Source: Dromaius novaehollandiae
Lineage: Eukaryota; Chordata; Aves; Casuariiformes; Dromaiidae
Assembly (NCBI RefSeq): GCF_036370855.1
Contig: NC_088105.1
Location: forward strand, 14,389,619-14,453,618
Reading direction: 5' to 3'
Length of the DNA: 64,000 bases
Shown: positions 15,001 through 29,400 of the stretch, piece by piece
Layout of the letters: each line of letters opens with the position of its first letter
Position numbering within the stretch: position 1 is the stretch's first letter
Position numbers and translations under genes: made by a program
Notes under the pieces: model-generated
What the model was told of the DNA's origin: nothing
Databases searched by the model: none
Seen by the model: the letters and a program-made list of their open reading frames with translations, nothing else

Positions 15001-15228
15001 TCTAGTGGGATTATTTGGCAAGTTTTAGGCAAGTTAAAAACAAAAAGTGAAAGTTTAAGACTCAAGATTTTCCTTCAGAATCAGTTCTGTAGGGTTATGA
15101 CCTAGCACCACAGGTAGGTCAAAAATGTGCTGTCCTCAGACAGCGTTTCCGATTTCTGTGACCTCCCCTGCTTTCCTGAGACCTTCTGCACTCAGAGTTG
15201 TAGCTTCGCAGCTTAACATGACAAAGTC

Positions 15229-15255
15229 TTTTTTTTTTTTTTTTTTAAAAAAAAA
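15229..15255. repeat. T18-A9 homopolymer junction
   Basis: A run of about 18 T is followed directly by about 9 A, giving a self-complementary AT block. A T run meeting an A run is often left by slippage or by the tails of old opposed insertions. No insertion body is recognisable on either side. Confidence 0.75.
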
Positions 15256-16573
15256 TAGTTTATAACATTTGTTATTGCAGAACAAAGGATGAAATATGAC
15301 TCCCAAAAGTCTAGAAGGAAAATACTCCCCCAAACCCAAATACTCTTTCTCTTACTATTTAAGAGGAGATCATACTTTTTTATATTTAGGAGTAATATTG
15401 CTATTAAGATGGTGCAGTTTCATTGCCTTTGCTTGAAACCTCTGTTTATGCAATGCAGATGTCTGCTGGAACAGAACAACACAACTCTAACCAATTTTGA
15501 GCTTTTAAAAATTATTATTTAGACCTAATTCTGGAGGGTAAGAGCCAGGCTTTCAGCAGCAGCTTCTTAAAATAGCAACTGTTTTAGTCAGTTTATAGAT
15601 TCAAATACCATTTATGGACACAACACCACAGACAGGGGTGGGATCCCCTTGTGATATATGAACCTAGTGTTTCAGACTAATAAAAAAATCAAATGAAACT
15701 GCCAAAATAAAGGCACATTACGGAAAAAACTGCAGGCAGACTTCGTAGGTAATACGTGAGCATGGAGCTACATGCAAATCCAGAAACACAGACAGCAGCT
15801 TTGTCGCCTTATCTTTGGCTTAACATCTGTCAAATCCCAGCTGGTGAGCACACGAGGTGAAAGAGCCACCGACCTCTCGTAGCGCCTGCAGCAGCAGCCT
15901 TGTCGCAGACCTCTGCGACCAGCAGCTGGGACAGCAGCCCCCACGGCTGCATCTGGCCAGGGCAACGCTGCACCCAAAGAGTGCAGATGGACTAGCACGA
16001 ACTGCTGCAAAAGGAGGTAGGAACTGCCTTGATGAGGCCAGATAAATGGTTTCAGAAGCAGCGCACAGTGACTCAAGCTGCTGAATTTGTCACATCTCCC
16101 AGGTCTTTGCCACATCAGAACTTGGGTGCAGGCTTTGCTGGTCATGGGAGTCTCTCACCTATCTGTGAAACACTTCTATTTAATGCAGCTCAGGTATTGC
16201 CAAGTCCCACAAACAAGGGCCTTTTTACTGTAATCCCTAACGCAATCAGTGGCGACATGAAAAGGAGAAGGTTTTCAGGCTGGCTTCTTTGGTTACCGTG
16301 AGTTGGATGCAAACAGCTTTGATCACGTTTAGCAGCACATTATTCTGTCGGGGGTTTCGTTGGCTTCCTGGGACACTTTGTGGAGTTGGGCACTGCGTGG
16401 TGTGCGGATACTGAGGCAGTTGCAACATAAAGGTAGTTTTTCTGAAATTTGCTGTCCAGACCTTGCACCTGCGCCTATATGGTTTTGGGGCTGATCACAC
16501 TGATGCGACTGACCTAAGTATGTTGGGTTTACATTACTTTTTAGCACACAAAAGCTCTCCATGGGGTGATAGC

Positions 16574-16640
16574 AGGAAGAAAAAGTTAGAGAGGGGAAGG
16601 AAAAAAGAAAAAAGAGAAAAGAAAAAAAGAAAAAAAAAGC
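16574..16640 (+). repeat. Purine-rich (A/G) low-complexity tract
   Basis: An almost uninterrupted run of A and G. It produces a spurious Lys/Arg/Glu-rich frame on + and a Phe/Ser/Leu-rich frame on -. This is low-complexity sequence, not coding sequence. Confidence 0.7.
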
Positions 16641-19600
16641 AAGCAGGTCCCCAAACCCAAACATTTTTCATAAGAACTCCTGAACCTGCACATTTTTAAA
16701 CAAGGTCTGTAATTTAGTTCTAAACCTTGCTGCATCTTTGCAAAATGTAAGAGGCAGAAAATAAATAAGTATAATAAAATACGTTCATACTTTCTATTAA
16801 ACATTTCAAAACCCATCAAGAGGATGGGGGAGGACCAAGTGCACAAAAAGAATAGTTAATATACAATGAGATTTTTTAAAAATAAAATCTCTGAAGAATC
16901 ATACAAAGCACTTTTGTAACACAAGACTTTATATTCTTGCCTTTTCTTCCTTAAAACCATCAAGGACTTCTAATCAATCTTTCGAAGAACCTGCTAGTGT
17001 AAGACACATATCTCCAAGAAACTTTAGCAAAGTGCTATAAAGTAGAGGTCTTTCTTCATTGCTAGTTCACTCTTTGCTTCTGTAGCTAGACTCCTAGCAG
17101 AACTCCGTCTCCCTCTCACACCAAATCCAGATCTTTGCCCTCACATGAAGCCCATCAACAGTTCAGGTAGGCTCAGCAGAGGACCCAGGTAAAACAAGAA
17201 TTTGACAGCGGCTGAAGGAGGCTGGGGAGCTCCTGCCCATGAGCTGGCCAGACGGGAGAGCGGTGCTGCACACTATCTCACAGAAAGGCAGGAAGGCATT
17301 TCCACTATCAGACACCCCTTATTATCGGTTTTGTTTCAAGCACTTCGGCTCTGAAATCGCACTGCACGTGTTAAGGGAGGAACTGAGTCCCTCCGGTCTG
17401 TGCAAAATTCCGCTCTGCTGTGGAACATAAGGCAGAGCCCAGCATCTCCTCCTACCGACAGGGACGGCCTGTCGACAGAGGTCTCGACTCCTTTCCTGCA
17501 TCACTGGAATAGATTTGCTTGTACATCAGAGATTACTGCAAAGTCCAGACTAGACCACACTCGCCTGGGGAGAAAATGAGAAAGTACAAAAGGTGACTGC
17601 AGGTTATGTTTATAGACATACTGTGCGATGGCAAAGCAGTACAGAAACTACAGAAAGCAGAAGGGCACCAAAAAATACCAGTTCCAGGCGGATTCTGTGC
17701 GTCACCTACCTGCAAACGGTCTGCAGAGCCAGGAGCGTGAGCTGGCTGCAGCCATGTCTGAGCGAGGGAAACAGTATACATATAAAACATATTTTGAGAT
17801 CAAAGCAGTATGCGTATCCTAGATTTAAAGACCATGTCATGATGCATATACTCAGGGAAGACTAGGCAAAATTTTACAAGGAACCATAATTCCAACATTT
17901 CTTCTGCATGTCCAATTTTGCATGTCCAATCCATAATTGTGCTCTTTTGGCACAGATTTATATCTGTAATATTCTTTATGTATTGATACAATGCTGATTG
18001 TGTGTAAATACATGATGGTCTGTGTTGTCCACCAGACTGAAATTCTCGAGAAGGAACTCCCGGACGTTCAGGTACTGCCCTGCACACCGCTTCCCCTCTC
18101 TTCCCCTCTGTGCAGTACTGTCAGTACCGTCAATGTCCTTTGCTAGCAGCAGTACATGTAACAGTACAGATCCCTTATTACTTAACTTCCCTATATGGGT
18201 CAAGTTCATTTACACTCTCCGCAAATGTGTTGTCAGCTGCAGTTTTTGATGACAACATAAAATAAAACCAGAAGTTACCTTATCTCCCTCCTGTGCCTCT
18301 GTCCTCATGTGCTGTACCAACTTCTTCTTCTCCTTAATACACAAAGAGTAAACTTTTTGTGTTAGTGTGGTATTTTGTCTCTGGTTTTGAGATAGTCAGC
18401 TACTTAAAACTAAGTAGCTCAATGTTTCTACCGGCTTTCTTGGAATAACTTACTTTGCGTTGAGGTCAGTAGATTTCCACTATTGACTTGAAAATAAGAG
18501 TTTAACCCCACCCAGTGATTTGAAATCTAATATCTCACCTTTAGGGAAGCTATTTCTGATAGAAATAATATCTTAATATTCTGATGCTTTATTTCCCTCA
18601 TTGTGACTCCTGATATGGTTTGTTTTGGGGATTACAAAAGCTTGGAAAATGCAGAGGAGAGGATGGAAAAGCCCTAGAGATCCTGGTTTGGGATCTAGCT
18701 GAAGTGCATGGGTGTGTGCTGATAGCATGTGGGCACTCACCTGCAGAAAAACAACCACTGCCGCTGAGCTGCCCGTAAGTAAAGGAATATTGGACTTCAC
18801 TCCTTCACATGCAGCTCATTTCAAAAAGGGCAAGTTTTAGTCTCATGTTATACTGAGATTTCTATGCTGAGTGTTATTCTCAAGTACATTTTAGGACATA
18901 AAACACATTTTTTTTTTTGCAAGTGGAAATGCCAGTAGCTTTCAAAACAGATTGCATTAGCTACTTAAGTCAGTTTTCCAGGTATTCCAAATGTTTGTAC
19001 AGAGACATTTATGTCTACATACGTAGGCTTGCAGTGAGGCATTTACAATCAATAATGTCTAATTCGGAGCTATAACCCATATGCCGTTAAGCATCTGCTG
19101 CCCGCCTTCTTCTACTGTGTTTTGTAAACATTTACTGGCATCTGCAGCTGTTCTGGCAGCTGGAAGATAACTTCATCAGTATGTATTTTGTATAAATCTA
19201 CACTTTCCCACATCTCTATCAGTTTTTCCACTTGCCTTGTTGTACATCTCCCAGGCACTGGCTTGAGCTGTTCCTTACTAAATGCATGCATATCTGACAA
19301 AAGAGGATCTCTTCCCAACCTGAGGTCACCTCATTGTACAGCAAGAGCCTTGCCAAAGACAGGAATAGTTGGCTGGAGATTTCAGTGTGATAACATTATT
19401 TGTGTTGGTAGATTGTTCACGTGGCAGGATTAGTCTAATACACTTTGTGGATAAAGGAACACAATGTTCTGCTCCTATTTATGTTTTTTTTGTTGTAGTT
19501 ATCTCAAAGATTAATGTTGCTAACCTTCCCTGTGAGACAAATGACACACAGAATTTGAGGTCACTTATACCTGCTTCTTCCATCTCAGGTGATCTCATAT

Positions 19601-20160
19601 GACATTAAAATCTGATGGAAAACTCAAGTGTAGCAAACCATAATACATGCATTTATGCCAAAACAGACATCTGTGGATGAATCCTGCCATGAATTAGGGC
19701 CTCAGCTCGTCAGCGGAACTCTAGGTGCAGTGACATTGTCTTTGAAGGCATCACTTTACTGCTTTGCTAGACTAAGGTCTAAGTGCTTGCTTTCTGGAAG
19801 TTTTGGAGCAATACTCATGAACGAAAAGGTGAGAAAGCTGATCCATCAAACTCCATGATCTCCATCTAGGTTACCTTCTGTGAATCGTGGATCTGCAGCC
19901 TTCCCTCCTTCAGGGAATGCTTCCACTTATGGCCAAAGACAGGTTAGCATCCACTCCATTCGCTGTGGCTGGGCTGGCCGTGAAGGGCTGAGTGATTAAA
20001 ATCATTAAAGCACAGCTATTGACTGCAGCAACTGTAACAACCAGCACACATGATGTGAAACAGGGACAAAGCCAGGGCTGATTTTACACATAGAAAACAA
20101 ACCTATTTAAAAAGAGGATGACATTTTTACATAACTGCTTTTCAGCACAGAAGCGTGTTC

Positions 20161-20183
20161 CAAACAAACAAACAAACAAAAAA
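20161..20183 (+). repeat. (CAAA)n microsatellite
   Basis: About five CAAA units in tandem, ending in an A run. Confidence 0.8.
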
Positions 20184-23100
20184 TAGTTTCCACTGCTTCC
20201 CTTTTCACACATGCTCTGAACTTTCCAAACCATTCACCTTTGGCAAAAAGTTTCCTGCTTGGCCCCTTCTAGAAGGTCAATTTGTTTTGAAATGTGAACA
20301 AAATTCTTTCAGTTGTCAAAGTTAAGGGTCAGTAAATTCATTTTTAGATCTGAGGGTTTGCTGCTTCACCACTGCCACAATATTTGTACACCTCAACCTT
20401 CCATAAAATTTATAGTTCACCAGTTGAACAAGACTTTTGCAGGCTGTTAAACAGAATTATCACCAAATAATTTACATATGTAACATGGAAATTAGTTTTC
20501 CAATAGTCACATAGCCCTGTGTGGCATTACTGAAAATCCTTCCCCTTTTTACCATGTCACTTTTTTCCTTTCTGCCCCATATGAAAAGTCTTCTCTTTCT
20601 GGACTTTGCTCTGTGTTGCCTTGAAACATTTCAGAGTCCCTCGGGCAAATTATGCAAATATCAGCGTAGGCACTTAAAGGTTGTGACAATGGCACAAAAA
20701 GTACAAGACTGAAATAGAATGACCATTTTTTAAAGCAAAGGCTATCTCCACAGTTCTGGCTGCATTCATTCTGAGATATACTCCCCAAATCAGAAGTTTT
20801 CACCAAACGCGTATTTTGGTCAAGTATTTCCATACAAACCCACAGTTCCTCTACTGTCTACCAGTAGAACAAATACAAACAGATGCAATACAAATCAGAC
20901 TGCACTTTCATAAGGTTGCTGATACCACTTCAAAGTCTATTGGTACAGAAAATTGTTTTCTAACCATTCCACAGCTGAACAAAAGGCGAGATCCTCCCCT
21001 CATCCTGGGAGGAGAACAGGAGAAAAGAGAAAGACTGGGATGATTTCCTCATGTGTAATGGTATCCTTTCCAAACATCTAAATAAACAGGGTTTTTTTCC
21101 ACGTTTACCTGAAATTCCACTCCGGGCTTATGATCCCAGTCAGGACAACCCCATTGAGCTGGGCCACACAGTAAGTCAGGTGTGTAAGTTGATGATGACT
21201 TGGAGAAGGCCGTAATACAGAATTCTACCTTCTACAGATCTGTAAGCAGTTCACAAAGAGCTGAAGTTAACATGCCATAATACAAGGGTCACTCGCTCCC
21301 CATTTCCCATCCAAATGCTCACGGGCTTGCCTGGGACCTCCTCTGGCATGTACCAGACCCTTCCACAGACTAATTTAACTCACTCACATGGCAGAAAGTG
21401 GTCCAGGAAAAGGGTTGATAAATTTATATTATGTCAGAAAGATAAATGAGCTCAATTAAAGTCCAGAATGGGTCCAAGAAAGGGGCAGGATTACATAGCC
21501 AAGAACAGGCAAAGGAATAAGCAAAAAGAGGAAAGGGCAGAGGAAGGAAGAGGCAGGGGAGGGAAGAAGGAAAAGAAGCAAAACTACATGGGCCTGACTG
21601 CCACTGAAAACATTGCTGAAGATGTAAAACATTTTCCTGACAGTGAAGATACACCTTACCTGGATTTTAAAGAGAAAGAATAACAGGAGACAATAAGAAT
21701 AAGTGAGACTTGGTAGAATAATAATGGTAATCTTAAAATCTGCAGAAGTCTAGTGATGCAATACACATCATAAATTAATGCATTAACAAATGGAAAAATC
21801 TTCTCAGAAGCAGAACCAGTTTTAAACCACAGTGGAGCTATTTTCTGCTTTTGGTAAACTTCCTTCTATTTCTATGGTTATATTTTTGTTAACTCTCATA
21901 ATTTATTGCATTGCCTCTATAAATATTACCTATATTGTATCATCTCTTCATTCAGCTTACATTCCCCACACAGATCCCATCTGATGCTTCTTACCAGATC
22001 TCCTAGGACAAGAACATTTGATTAATAACTTGCTCTGAAGTTCAGGCAGCACAAAGTGGCTGAAATAGTTTCTGCAAAGGTAATGACATTTAATTTAGAG
22101 GCACCATTGCACTTCATGCTGTTATGAGATTTCCAGTAGTGCTAGTTGCGCATGAATTCAAAGAGAGACAGGAGAGGTTAAAAGAAGGTGGCTGGTCATT
22201 CTGAATACAGTATCTTCACGTATACAACCTGCACCTCAGATAACCTCTACTCATCTAAAGGCCGACTTGCTTTACTCACACTATCATGTTACCAACTGTA
22301 TCCAATAGCTCTCAAAAAATTAGAGTCAGAAAAAGATCGGAAGTGGGGAGGCTGCCAGGAAATAAATGGTTTAGGACTACACTTACTCTTGCATTACTAC
22401 CCCAGCTGATGAACTGCATCTTGTTTCACAGTTAAAAATCACGTGAAAATGTAGTACTTAGAAGAAAAGCTTTCTTCTCAAGATTGAAAAGAGATTTGTG
22501 GAAATTAATAAAATAACCTGTAAAATATGCATGAGAGAAGGAATTATACTCATTACACATAGCTGGAAAAAAGTTATAAGACAACATACGATGATGACAC
22601 AGATAGACGAGGTTTAGAGCTGAACCCAGAACACCTGGTGCTTCACCCCATGCACCATCTGCCATCCTTTCTCCACGCTGCTGGCTCAGACCACCAGCAC
22701 CGGTCAATGCTGTTGTTTTCGGCACTCCTTCCTTGCAGCTGTGCATCGTAACGCAGATGGGAAGGGTGACCGAGGGCACTGTACAGATTTCATATAATTT
22801 CCATAGTTATTAGACCCTTCTTACACATCCTGCAGGGGAAAGCCTCATTCACAATGGATGATGGCTTTTTTCCACTATCGCATTCCTGATGACTTCCCCA
22901 GATATAATTCCATCCCTTCATCTTTCTGCACAGGCCAAAGAGTACTTGAATCTTCTCAGAAATGGGGATTTATTAAATATAAAGAGCAATAGTGAAAAAA
23001 GAGACAGAATTTTACCTCTCCATGGACAAAACCAAACCCTAATCAAAACCCCCAAAATTTCTCTTCTTGCTTATAATAATTGACAGTAACAATCCTTTTA

Positions 23101-23994
23101 AAAAGAACCTTCCTTGCCCTATAACAAGAAACTCAGGCATATAATAAAATAATTCTAATGGAATATGAATTTTTTTAAATTGGGTTAAAAAATCCTGGCT
23201 TGCAATGCCTAATGGAAGATGGAAAATAACAGAGTCAACAGAGAAACATTATACCTCACAAGGGAAATGGTCTAATCTATTCTTAACTCATTTTTATCAA
23301 TAATCCCCATAGCTGGCTTCTAGCCATCCCAGATGAACAATTTAAAGCCAGGAAAAAAGCAATTTGGAAAGACTTTATCCACATCTGTAATTCATCTGCC
23401 TTGCTATATTAAGTCATTCACCTGTTAAAAACTAATTTACTAGCGTATAGACAAATATGCTGAAAGGTTACATGGCTAAAAATAACACTGCCTCCAGAAT
23501 TTTCTATACAGTGAAATACATAAATTATCCCTGTCAGTGTGCTGCTATAAAAAAGCATTGGCTTGTATTTCTAGAAGCAGGCATTTCAGGGTTCAGGCAG
23601 GGGTTACCTTTTGCAGATGCAGCTTAAATAGCTTTGTAAAGTATAAAAAGTTAGGGTTTTAAGTTACTTCATTATTGCCACTATTCAGGAAAAAAAGAAA
23701 GAAAAAAAAAGAAAAGAAAAGCTATGAGGCTTGCCATATATGAAATAATAGTAGCACAAATCTTAAACTAGCAGAGTTATCTATGAACAACGTTTTTAAG
23801 TTAAAAGCTTTCACGCATGCTAGATGGTTGCTCCAACCTAAACCTGCAATTAAAACAACCTTTTGTGAAAGACTGAACTCTCTATTTTAAGCACTGATCA
23901 AACAATAACATCAAGAGCAAAGCCTCATTTAAAAAAAGCATTATTTGACAGCTAGACTTTGAGGCGTTCACGTAAACAAGGTACTTCAAAGCAG

Positions 23995-25640
23995 GCCTTT
24001 CCAGCGCCCTTCCCTCCCGCAAAGCGACTGCCCAAACACGCCGCCTTCCCCGCAGCAGAGCCGTGGCCGCCGGTCGCGGAGGCCCTGCTTCTCGCTCCCG
24101 CCCCGACAGGAGGATAAAAATAAATAAATAAAGGGTTTACATCTTCTATTTGGACCTGCAAACAGAGCCCTAACCCACGTAGGACCAACTGCCCTGGGCT
24201 GTCAGCCGCTGCGGCTATTTTTACGACCGCTGCCTCTTCGCCTTGCCCAGAGGCGCGAGCGCGAGGATGTCTCGCGCTGCGAAAAAAACGGGACTTCCTT
24301 GGATAAACAGGATGTCGGAGGCCGGTCGGAGGCCCCCACGCACCTGCTCCCTTTATAGCTGCGTAAACATCCTCGATTCCCTGCAGGTCCCTTCACACAG
24401 CGTGCGCACAACGCAAGTCTCCCTCGCTCCGTATCCACCACCCGCTTCGGCCGGCGCGTCACTCCAGCGCTGGCGTGGGCAGCGGTGGGCATTAATCACC
24501 CGCCATCTCCCTCGGGAGCGCTGCCGCAGAAAAGCACAAAGGCAAATACAGGATCCGCTCACAAACACGGCAAAGAATCACACAAGTTTTCCTTTTAGCA
24601 GAACAAATAATGACAAGTGACCTGACACATCGCAAAATCAGCTGCATCCTGGTCTATAATATTACTTATATTTACTTTCTCTTGTCTTATCTAATTTGAT
24701 TTACTTGCATTCAGGATGTGAGCACACATCCATGTTTATCTTTCCGAGCGGAGCACCGTGCCTGGGCTGAGTCTCCGCTGGAGCGACATTCCACCGAAGC
24801 CGACGGCACCAGCCGCGTAACACCGGCAGAGGCCGCGGGCTCTTATCTTCTGTTTTGACTATTTAGAGTCACATCCTTAAGCGGTGCCGCAGCTCCACTG
24901 AAGTCACAGCACCGTAAACACTGCGATTCAGGCGTAAGGCCGGCTCCTCCGCATCCTGCCTCCAGCCGGAGGCGTTCGAGTCCCGACCTCGTGAGATTTC
25001 CGAGGAAATCCGCAGGGAGCAGGGGCTGCAGGTCACTCGAACGTGCTCGGCCCAACGTCCCGCTGCGTTTCCTCCACCTTTTTGCGAGTTCGTGCCCTTC
25101 GCCCCATTTTCTTTTCCAGTTCCTCCTTTTCTCCCCCTATCCCCAGATTCACATGGGCTTTGGGTCACATATGCTCCCCGTTCCCTTTCCCTCACGCCCG
25201 AGGGACTCGCCTTGCCCGTCCTCCTCCGGAGGGGTGCATACGAGTGTCCCCATCAGCGTACGCCTGCAGAGTTGGAAAGAAATCCAGGCGTGAAGACAAA
25301 CTTTGCCAAGTCAGGGCTATCGGCATCAGGCCGCAGGGTAACGGGACAGAGTCGGTAACAGCATTTCCAGGGAGACTGAGCGAAGAGAGAGAGATGCTAA
25401 ACAGCTTATTCCAGACAGATTTCAAAGTGATCAGACAATCGAGGGAGCCCTCAAATACAGCCGAACAGCCAGCAAAGAGGAAAGGAGCAGAATACTTGGG
25501 GCAAAAAAGTTTAACACGAACGTGAGCTGTCCCAAGCGCAGGGAGAAGAAACGCCTAAGGCAGGTGCTTTCAGCTCGGTGTGCCTTGACGCTGGAAACGC
25601 CTGGTGACGCGTTCCAGCACCCGCTCTTTGAGAAGAGCCA
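23995..25640. promoter_or_regulatory. CpG-rich block, candidate CpG island
   Basis: CpG density and GC content rise sharply against the AT-rich surroundings, in two lobes at about 24,000-24,540 and 24,740-25,640. Long overlapping open frames occur on both strands (for example 25,043-25,525 on +), but their translations are unlike any family I know. CpG islands in bird genomes usually mark promoters of coding or long non-coding transcripts, so this is the best promoter candidate in the flanks. Direction, start site and target gene cannot be read from the sequence. Confidence 0.4.
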
Positions 25641-26329
25641 GCCCAGGGTCTAAAGAGCTGCTGACTGCCTAGGAACAGGGTTCGCTTCACAGAAATTACT
25701 TTTTCTCTTCTTGAGAATATTTTAGCAGATTAAAGCATTCCTTGAACTGCACAGTTCTGGGGAGTTTTTTTGTTTGTTTGGGTGTTTTTTTTGAATTCGC
25801 ATTTACTTTAAGCAAGCATCAAGGTGCAATAAGTGGGGGCACTTACTGTTAGCCTGCAGTGCACACGGGAAAGACACAAACAAGCCAGTGTGAGAAAGCA
25901 GAGATGCAGAAGGGATCATAGTAACCAAAACCAAGACCACACTATAACACTCCTTGTGAATTCAAAATTCCTAATTATTCCACCAGATCAGATTCAGTCA
26001 AACCCATCTCCCAACACATTTAATGATTTGCCCAAGTTAGCATCTGGTTATTTCACTGAAACCCCATCTTAGGCTTATGGAAATCTATTTATAATAGCCA
26101 TTGTAACTGTCCAGTCTTCGGTCCTTTTGTGGATATTGCATTACCTCCTTCGTTTTCCAAAAGGAGTCATTCTTGCTTCAGAGGCATTTTTGAAGGCAAT
26201 ACAATATGCAGAGATAATGCAATATTCTCCTTTATCCAGAAGCTCTCTCAATACTTTTCTTAGTTCATTTCAGAGGATGCTATAAACATTTTTAATCACA
26301 TTTCTACTCTTCTTGGGTCATCTCATCAG

Positions 26330-26435
26330 CTGGCTTTAATCAGCATAGCTCCAATTCAGTTACCAGTTCTAATGAGCCTTCTCATTGAAGTCAGTGGACT
26401 GATACAGCTTTACAATTAATGAAGATTTGGCCCAA
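26330..26435 (+). repeat. Relic of an old sauropsid repeat (CR1/L3-like tail type)
   Basis: The phrases GAAGTCAGTGGACT and GAAGATTTGGCCCA, with a preceding AATCAGCATAGCTCCA, resemble wording of a very common, ancient interspersed repeat of birds and reptiles. I assign it by recall of that pattern, so family and boundaries are uncertain. It is heavily diverged and has no coding capacity. Confidence 0.35.
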
Positions 26436-29400
26436 TTATATAGCTTATTAGAGGTTTGTTAGTTTTTATTTTCTCTCTCTAATAGCTGTTGAAACAACAG
26501 TCCATTTAATTTTAAACACAGCTTAAAAACAGTATAAATAAGAAGAGCGCTGCAAAATAATTTCATCTGTGAATATAGTAATTTTAAGAAGGCGGACAGA
26601 ATTCTTTCAGACCAACTACCAACACTTGAAAATACTAGTGCCAGGCAATTTTCCTCCTGAAATACCTCTTTCTCCACAGAATAGTGGAGGAGAGGTCCTC
26701 ACACAATCTGTTAGACCAGCAGGGTCTAAAGCTGACAGTTTGGTAAATATCAATTTGCAATATTTTAATAACACGAGGCAAGTATTGTGATGACTTCCCT
26801 TACACTAAGCGTGGGCCCCCAGAGCTGCCCTGAAGAGCGGCCCAGGCAATGCCCCAGGGTGGGAGAATCTGGGGTGAGAGCGGAGGCGCAGATTTACCCG
26901 GCACTGCAGCAGCGACGCTCCCATAGCTCCCTCCAAAGCAGAGGACCTCTTCTGGATCTTGACTAAGCACTATAAAATAAACACCGCTGCTCATCCTCTA
27001 ATGAAGAGAAAAAGCAGAAAAGGGGATCCACCGCAGCTGGCGTGGGAGACTGCCCAACTTCAGACTCGTACATAAAAAAATTCTACATTTGATTGAACTT
27101 GCTGTCTAGCTTTCTCTTACAATTAATGGAGAGAAATAGGCACTTTGAAGTTGTTTACTGTACTGTAAACGGAAAGATGCTTAAAATAGAGCAGGCCAAT
27201 TGCAGTCCACATGAACCCATTTTTCTGCACTACCAGAGAGGCTAGGCAAGTGGCTCAGTTACAGGCATCTATACATCTAAAAGTGAGGGAGATCAATCCC
27301 ACCCTTCTGTTTTTCACTGAAGATAGTTGCCTTAAGGCAAAAGCCATGGCCCAATGTTAAATTTTGTCACCATCACAACTGGCATTCATTTAATATATCA
27401 AAAAGAATGGCTGCCTACGAGCTGTCCTAAAGGCATGCAGGCAGCTTCAAAAATCTGGCCTGCCATGCCCACCAGCACTGCACAGACCTGCGGCATGTTC
27501 AACACAGGTCACGGGCACATCATCGTTTGCAAATCTTGATTAAGGAGCACATGCAGCTATTTTTAAATCTTAGAAAACAGGCCTAACAAGGAAAGGCAAT
27601 TAAACTGTTCTGTATTTGGAGACATATTCGCAGACAATGGATTTGGCTTCTCTTGCCTTTGCTCTTTTCTGACCCCAGTGATTCAACTTTTTGTCCGGAT
27701 TTTCAAGCTAAAAGACCAGGACTAGATGCATTTGATATACATATGATTTGTATGACATTCATTTACATATACTGACAAATTCTTCTCTTTATTTTTCCTT
27801 TGCTTCTCCTTCTCCCTCCCCTCTCCTCCAGGCAGAAAATAAAAATACCTCATCCAACTGAAAGGTCTGTTTGATCTCATCATAAGAAGTCCTGATCACA
27901 AACAACATTTTGTCCAAGTAAAAATCTGGTAATATGATGCTCCTGCTGTGCTACAGGATTAACTTGCACACTGATTTAATGCAAATAATATGAGGTCTGA
28001 AAACTATGGAGCTTTTTTCAACTTTCATTATCATCAGCTGGTATGTTATGTGACCAAGAGAAACAAACGAACAAAACAAAACAAATTACATTTTATAGTT
28101 TTAGAACTCATAACATTACAATAGTTTTGATTAAAAAAAAAAAAAAAACACAAGACAGCCCTCATTTTGAGAAATATATCTGGTTTTACTTGTTAATCCT
28201 TAAAAGAATCCAGAGCCTCCATTTCCAAAGCTATAACTTCAAAGCTGCTAAAGCTATTGTAGGTCAAAAGAACTGATAATCTCAGCAGCCCAGTGCATGC
28301 ATCAATGGCTAATATAATCCCCCAATAAACAAGCAGTGTAATAAATACCCTACAGTGCCAAGGAGAACTCTAGCGAACATATCATTAACCCTTCGGACTT
28401 GCTTAGGATATAGCATTGCACATCTGTTGGTCATTTAACATCTGCTAATTTTAACTTTGATAATTCAAGATTTTGTTATGTTCCACCACTGTACATATTT
28501 TGTATTTGAATCATATTCACATGATTTTAATAGGTAAGCAGAAAACCCTTACTTACTCTTTATGGAACACAAACTGTTCTCTGCAGATGCTTAAGAAAAA
28601 AATTTGGTTTATTAGATGTGGTGTTAAATGTAGGAACGAGCTGGACTTGAATAGAGAGGCCAAAATCAGCCTTTTGAGGAAAAGGCTTGCTAGTTTATCA
28701 TAAAAAGCCAAACAAGAAATAAAAGGTAGGTGCATTCAAATTAGAAATGATATGTACTTTTTTCCCCATATTGAGTGTAATCACCCACTGGAAAAAAAAA
28801 ATTTTGAGAAAAAACAGTGACCACTTTCTGCACAGATTTCTACAAATTAAGACAGAGTGAATATCAGCTGCCTGGGAATATACTCATTTTGGAACCAGGA
28901 GAAAAGTACCTTATAATAGCACGATTCTGAAAGACTATCTGAAAAGGAGGATTTGGACAAACAGAAATCCCTAACAAAATATAAGATGGTATTCTGTCAG
29001 TTTAAGAAAAGATTTTACAATACCCCTGGCTGTAGCAAGAAGGAGCAATAAGAGGTTTGAAGGAAGAAGAGGTTTCTCCAGATTTGCTCTGGCAGAGGAG
29101 GAAGGAAGGAAAAAGCAGCTTGACCGTCCTCTGCACCGTGGAAGAGCTCAGCAGCGCTGCTGTGCTGGAGAGAAACAAGCACCCAAAGACGAGGTGCCGA
29201 GAGAGGAACATTGGGATAAAGACGACTGCCTGGCACTGCTGGCCTCAGCGTGGCTTTTTCTGCAGTGATACCGAGCTCACTTTGTAGGAATCTTTAGACA
29301 TAAAAGTTCATATGAAATGCGCAGAAATAAAGAGAAAGGGTGAGTCAGAACCTGTCATATTTTTGCAGAACAGACATGCCCTGCACTTCGGGTGGTAGGT

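Larger units (their letters stand above)
15260..23990. other. AT-rich non-coding flank
   Basis: Mostly AT-rich sequence with short ORFs, purine-rich runs (about 16,574-16,640 and 23,690-23,721) and a small CAAA microsatellite. I found no exon-like frame, RNA gene or recognisable mobile element. It could be intergenic or deep intronic. Confidence 0.45.

Noticed and set aside
24361-24392. GTAAACATCCTCGA resembles the start of a miR-30-family mature sequence
   Set aside because: The match stops after about 14 bases, and no partner strand of the kind found in the miR-30 hairpin is present nearby. Treated as chance.
25043-25525. 160-codon open frame in the CpG-rich block
   Set aside because: Other frames and strands are open over the same GC-rich DNA, the translation is low-information, and no domain or splice context supports it.
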